A DNA stretch of 64,000 nucleotides. Origin: Ignavibacteriota bacterium (GTDB lineage: Bacteria > Bacteroidota > Ignavibacteria > Ignavibacteriales > Melioribacteraceae). The notes below the pieces were generated by a model that was given only the letters and a program-made list of their open reading frames with translations, was not told where the DNA came from and made no database searches. Numbering within the stretch: the stretch's first letter is position 1; each line of letters begins with the position of its first letter. Made by a program: the position numbers and the translations under genes. Shown one piece after another: positions 61,826 through 64,000 of the stretch. The stretch covers positions 434,001 to 498,000 of the forward strand of contig PAAX01000026.1 of assembly GCA_002698995.1 (NCBI GenBank), written 5' to 3'.

Positions 61826-64000
61826 TTATTGGATTGTGTTGGCAATTTCTCTTGTTCCGTCTGGATGCTGCAGATAAACAGTAATTCCTTTTTGTAGTGT
61901 TTCACTCAACTGTCGAATAGTCGGCTCTAAATTTTCTGAATAAGTATTAATAGGCTGAGGATTATCTCTTAAATGCTCAGGAATGGGTAACTTATTATCG
62001 ATCCAGCTTTGGCGTTGTCGTTGTTTTTCTTTAAAATTTCTGTTTTCTATTAAATCTTTTTCATCATCAGTCAAATAACCTTTTCCGGCTCTCCATGCGT
62101 CCATTGCATCTAAACCGGATAAAACTCTTTCATAAATAAATTGCTGCATCTCCGGTACTTTACTCATCTTGTTCCAAAACTCGGCTGTTTCAACCTCAAT
62201 TTGTCTTATTGTTGATCTCCAACCCTTTGCAGCTTCAATTTGAATGTTTTTTACTTCCTCAATCATTCTTTCGGTTTCTGATATTGCTTTGTTGGCTTGC
62301 TGTGTATATTTATTTAATATTTCATCATTCCCGGAATATCCCATCTGTTCGGTTTGGTATCTTTCTAATAATTTGCTTCTATCTCCTTCGGTTAAACCGG
62401 CTTCTTTAAGCAGATTAATCATTGAGTTCTGTTCTTCTCTCATTCTCTGTAATGTCATGGTAACAGTTTCATTTTCACCATAAATAAAATTACCGCTGTT
62501 CTTATCAAATCCGTTTATTGCTCTTCTTGTAATCTCTACTCCATTTCCATCAATCATGTTTGTAAGCTGTGGAATAAATCCTTTTGGTGCGTTTGGCATC
62601 ATTTCAGATAAGGCGAAGTAATTTAACATCTGGTTTCCGCCGGTCCATTGATTAACTCCCCCTAGAATTTTTCCGATATTATTAACATCATCATAAATCC
62701 CCCCTTTCATAATTTCAGAGAAATTTACTAGTCCTTCTCCCCCAAACATTGAGAATAGAAAAGCTTCATGTGCTTGGGTTCTGGGCTGCATTAATCCCTC
62801 TAAAAGTTTTAAGGTTGTTCCCCCTAAATCTGAAATTCTTCCGTATGGATTTGATATTCCGAATAAACTTTCCGGCACCGCTGCAAACTGCATAGCTTTT
62901 GTGGGATCTGCTTCAATATTTATTTTAAGCATATCCTCATTAATTTTCTTTATCTCTTGTAAAACTTCAATAATTCTTGATGGGGAAACATCATCACCAA
63001 AAATTCTATTTGTGAAATTCTGTCCTCTTGCTAGTCCGTCAATACTTGTGTCCATGCCGGTAACTCTAGCAGATAAGTTTAATCCATAAATTTCACCCGG
63101 ATTTAAGCCTAAAGCTCTTGCAAAAGTTGTTTGATCTCTGTATAAATCCTCAGTAAAAAATCCGGCAGAGTTTGCGAATGCTTCTCTAAACTGCAGTTCT
63201 TGTTCTGGGGCATAACCTAAATTAAGACTTCCTATTGCTCCTTGTCCTAATCTTGCTCTTGTTCTAGCTCTTAAAACATCATAATTACCGGTTGCATTTA
63301 CATATCCTGAAAGTGTTCCATAAGTCTGCTGCAATTTCTTTAATTCTTCCTCTGCTTCGGCTTGCGTTTGGATGTTAAAAATATCAGCAACTCCGCTTCC
63401 TACCATTCCCCCAAATCCAGCACCGGCTAAAGCTCCTAGTGGACCTCCAATAGCACCAAGTGCGCCCCCTAAAAGAGTTCCTATTAAATGATAATTCATC
63501 TCCCTGCTTTTAGTTTCGGAAAATGCTTCAAACATTCTTCTTTCGGAATACATTGAAATGGGGTTGGTTAAATTAAAGCTCGTTAAATCTTTTGCACCAA
63601 TTTCAGCTTCACCTCTTATATACCGCATTGTTTCATTAACAACCATTCCCCCTAATGCGGGTAAAGAAAGCTGCTTTAACTGATCGAAAAGTCCTCTAGC
63701 TTCTTCCTTTGAGTGATTAAGTGAATCGGCAAAATCCATGAATCTGTTTTTAAGCTCATCAATCTCGTCTTGGGCTTCCCTTGCTCCCTCAACAATTGTT
63801 GTTCTTAAAATATCTTTCTTTTCAGCACCTAAAAAATCAAAGTAAGGATCATCTAATTCGTCCAGTAAATTCTGTTGTAATTCTTCAACTTTATATTTTT
63901 GTTTAGAGAACTTTCTTAGATATTTCTTTCTCTGCTGTAAATTGAGGCTTCCGGTACTTGCATCAATATCAAGTTCCTCTAAAATTTCGGCTGCCTGCTC
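61826..64000 (-). CDS. Tape-measure-like phage tail protein, 5' end beyond window
   Basis: The frame is open from the right edge for 724 residues; an ATG at 63739 is internal, not the true start. It is coiled-coil at the N-terminal side (LQQRKKYLRKFSKQKYKVEEL), then has a Gly/Ala-rich hydrophobic region (IGTLLGGALGAIGG, GAGFGGMVGSG) like the membrane segment of tape-measure proteins. The end (VYLQHPDGTREIANTIQ) resembles tape-measure tails. Such proteins set tail length and help DNA entry. No capsid gene is visible in the window. Confidence 0.6.
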   Translation of the reverse strand, partial: EQAAEILEELDIDASTGSLNLQQRKKYLRKFSKQKYKVEELQQNLLDELDDPYFDFLGAEKKDILRTTIVEGAREAQDEIDELKNRFMDFADSLNHSKEEARGLFDQLKQLSLPALGGMVVNETMRYIRGEAEIGAKDLTSFNLTNPISMYSERRMFEAFSETKSREMNYHLIGTLLGGALGAIGGPLGALAGAGFGGMVGSGVADIFNIQTQAEAEEELKKLQQTYGTLSGYVNATGNYDVLRARTRARLGQGAIGSLNLGYAPEQELQFREAFANSAGFFTEDLYRDQTTFARALGLNPGEIYGLNLSARVTGMDTSIDGLARGQNFTNRIFGDDVSPSRIIEVLQEIKKINEDMLKINIEADPTKAMQFAAVPESLFGISNPYGRISDLGGTTLKLLEGLMQPRTQAHEAFLFSMFGGEGLVNFSEIMKGGIYDDVNNIGKILGGVNQWTGGNQMLNYFALSEMMPNAPKGFIPQLTNMIDGNGVEITRRAINGFDKNSGNFIYGENETVTMTLQRMREEQNSMINLLKEAGLTEGDRSKLLERYQTEQMGYSGNDEILNKYTQQANKAISETERMIEEVKNIQIEAAKGWRSTIRQIEVETAEFWNKMSKVPEMQQFIYERVLSGLDAMDAWRAGKGYLTDDEKDLIENRNFKEKQRQRQSWIDNKLPIPEHLRDNPQPINTYSENLEPTIRQLSETLQKGITVYLQHPDGTREIANTIQ

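Overview
The window is AT-rich chromosomal DNA that most resembles the Ignavibacteria (Bacteroidota/Chlorobi/Ignavibacteriota side of the tree). The supporting signs are two secreted proteins with a NYPNPFNP...-type T9SS sorting domain, a TonB-dependent receptor with a carboxypeptidase-like N-terminal domain, several outer-membrane-like proteins, a fused 2-oxoglutarate dehydrogenase, and a Bacteroidetes-like -7 box (TATTTTTG) before rplU. Unlike typical Bacteroidetes, many genes here carry clear Shine-Dalgarno (SD) sequences (AAGGAGG, GGAGG). This placement is inference from gene content, not from a marker tree.

Positions 1-56,900 are ordinary, densely packed host genes. From left to right: a GIY-YIG fragment, an iron alcohol dehydrogenase, the E2-E1 fused oxoglutarate dehydrogenase, an esterase lipoprotein, yajQ, a 29-residue membrane peptide, a giant fibronectin-like T9SS protein, pta, an AI-2E transporter, a beta-CASP nuclease, a lipoprotein/barrel pair, an RsbW-like kinase, mdh and rpmA/rplU. 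Next come a large sensor kinase broken at a G7 run, a PhoR/PhoB-like pair and a cluster of sugar-type oxidoreductase, dxs, xseB, xseA and a DNA methyltransferase. A TonB receptor, surE, a VWA membrane protein, hemerythrin, comF, argS, rsfS, panD, ridA, mazG and phoH follow. The last host block holds a LysM/coiled-coil envelope pair, radC, a TPR protein, guaA, gcvH, accC, accB, efp, a second T9SS protein, a PHP phosphoesterase and dapF.

The genes combine central carbon metabolism (mdh, KGD, pta), lipid and isoprenoid precursors (accBC, dxs), translation (rplU, rpmA, efp, argS, rsfS), nucleotide care (mazG, surE, guaA, xseAB, radC) and a rich cell envelope.

At 56,900 the character changes. A fragment matching the 3' end of a tmRNA (or tRNA-Ala) is followed by two small unknown genes, a YafQ/DinJ toxin-antitoxin pair and a tyrosine integrase split by a frameshift in an A7 run. 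Beyond these lie a cluster of short inverted repeats and two large phage-tail-like genes that run off the right edge. This is best read as the left end of an integrated prophage or related element; the other end is outside the window.

The most interesting signals are the two homopolymer frameshifts (sensor kinase and integrase), two conserved genes whose 5' ends lack any ATG/GTG/TTG codon (phoH and the PhoR-like kinase), the att remnant with its nearby repeats, and the short membrane peptide downstream of the giant secreted protein. I saw no rRNA, intact tRNA, CRISPR array or insertion sequence.
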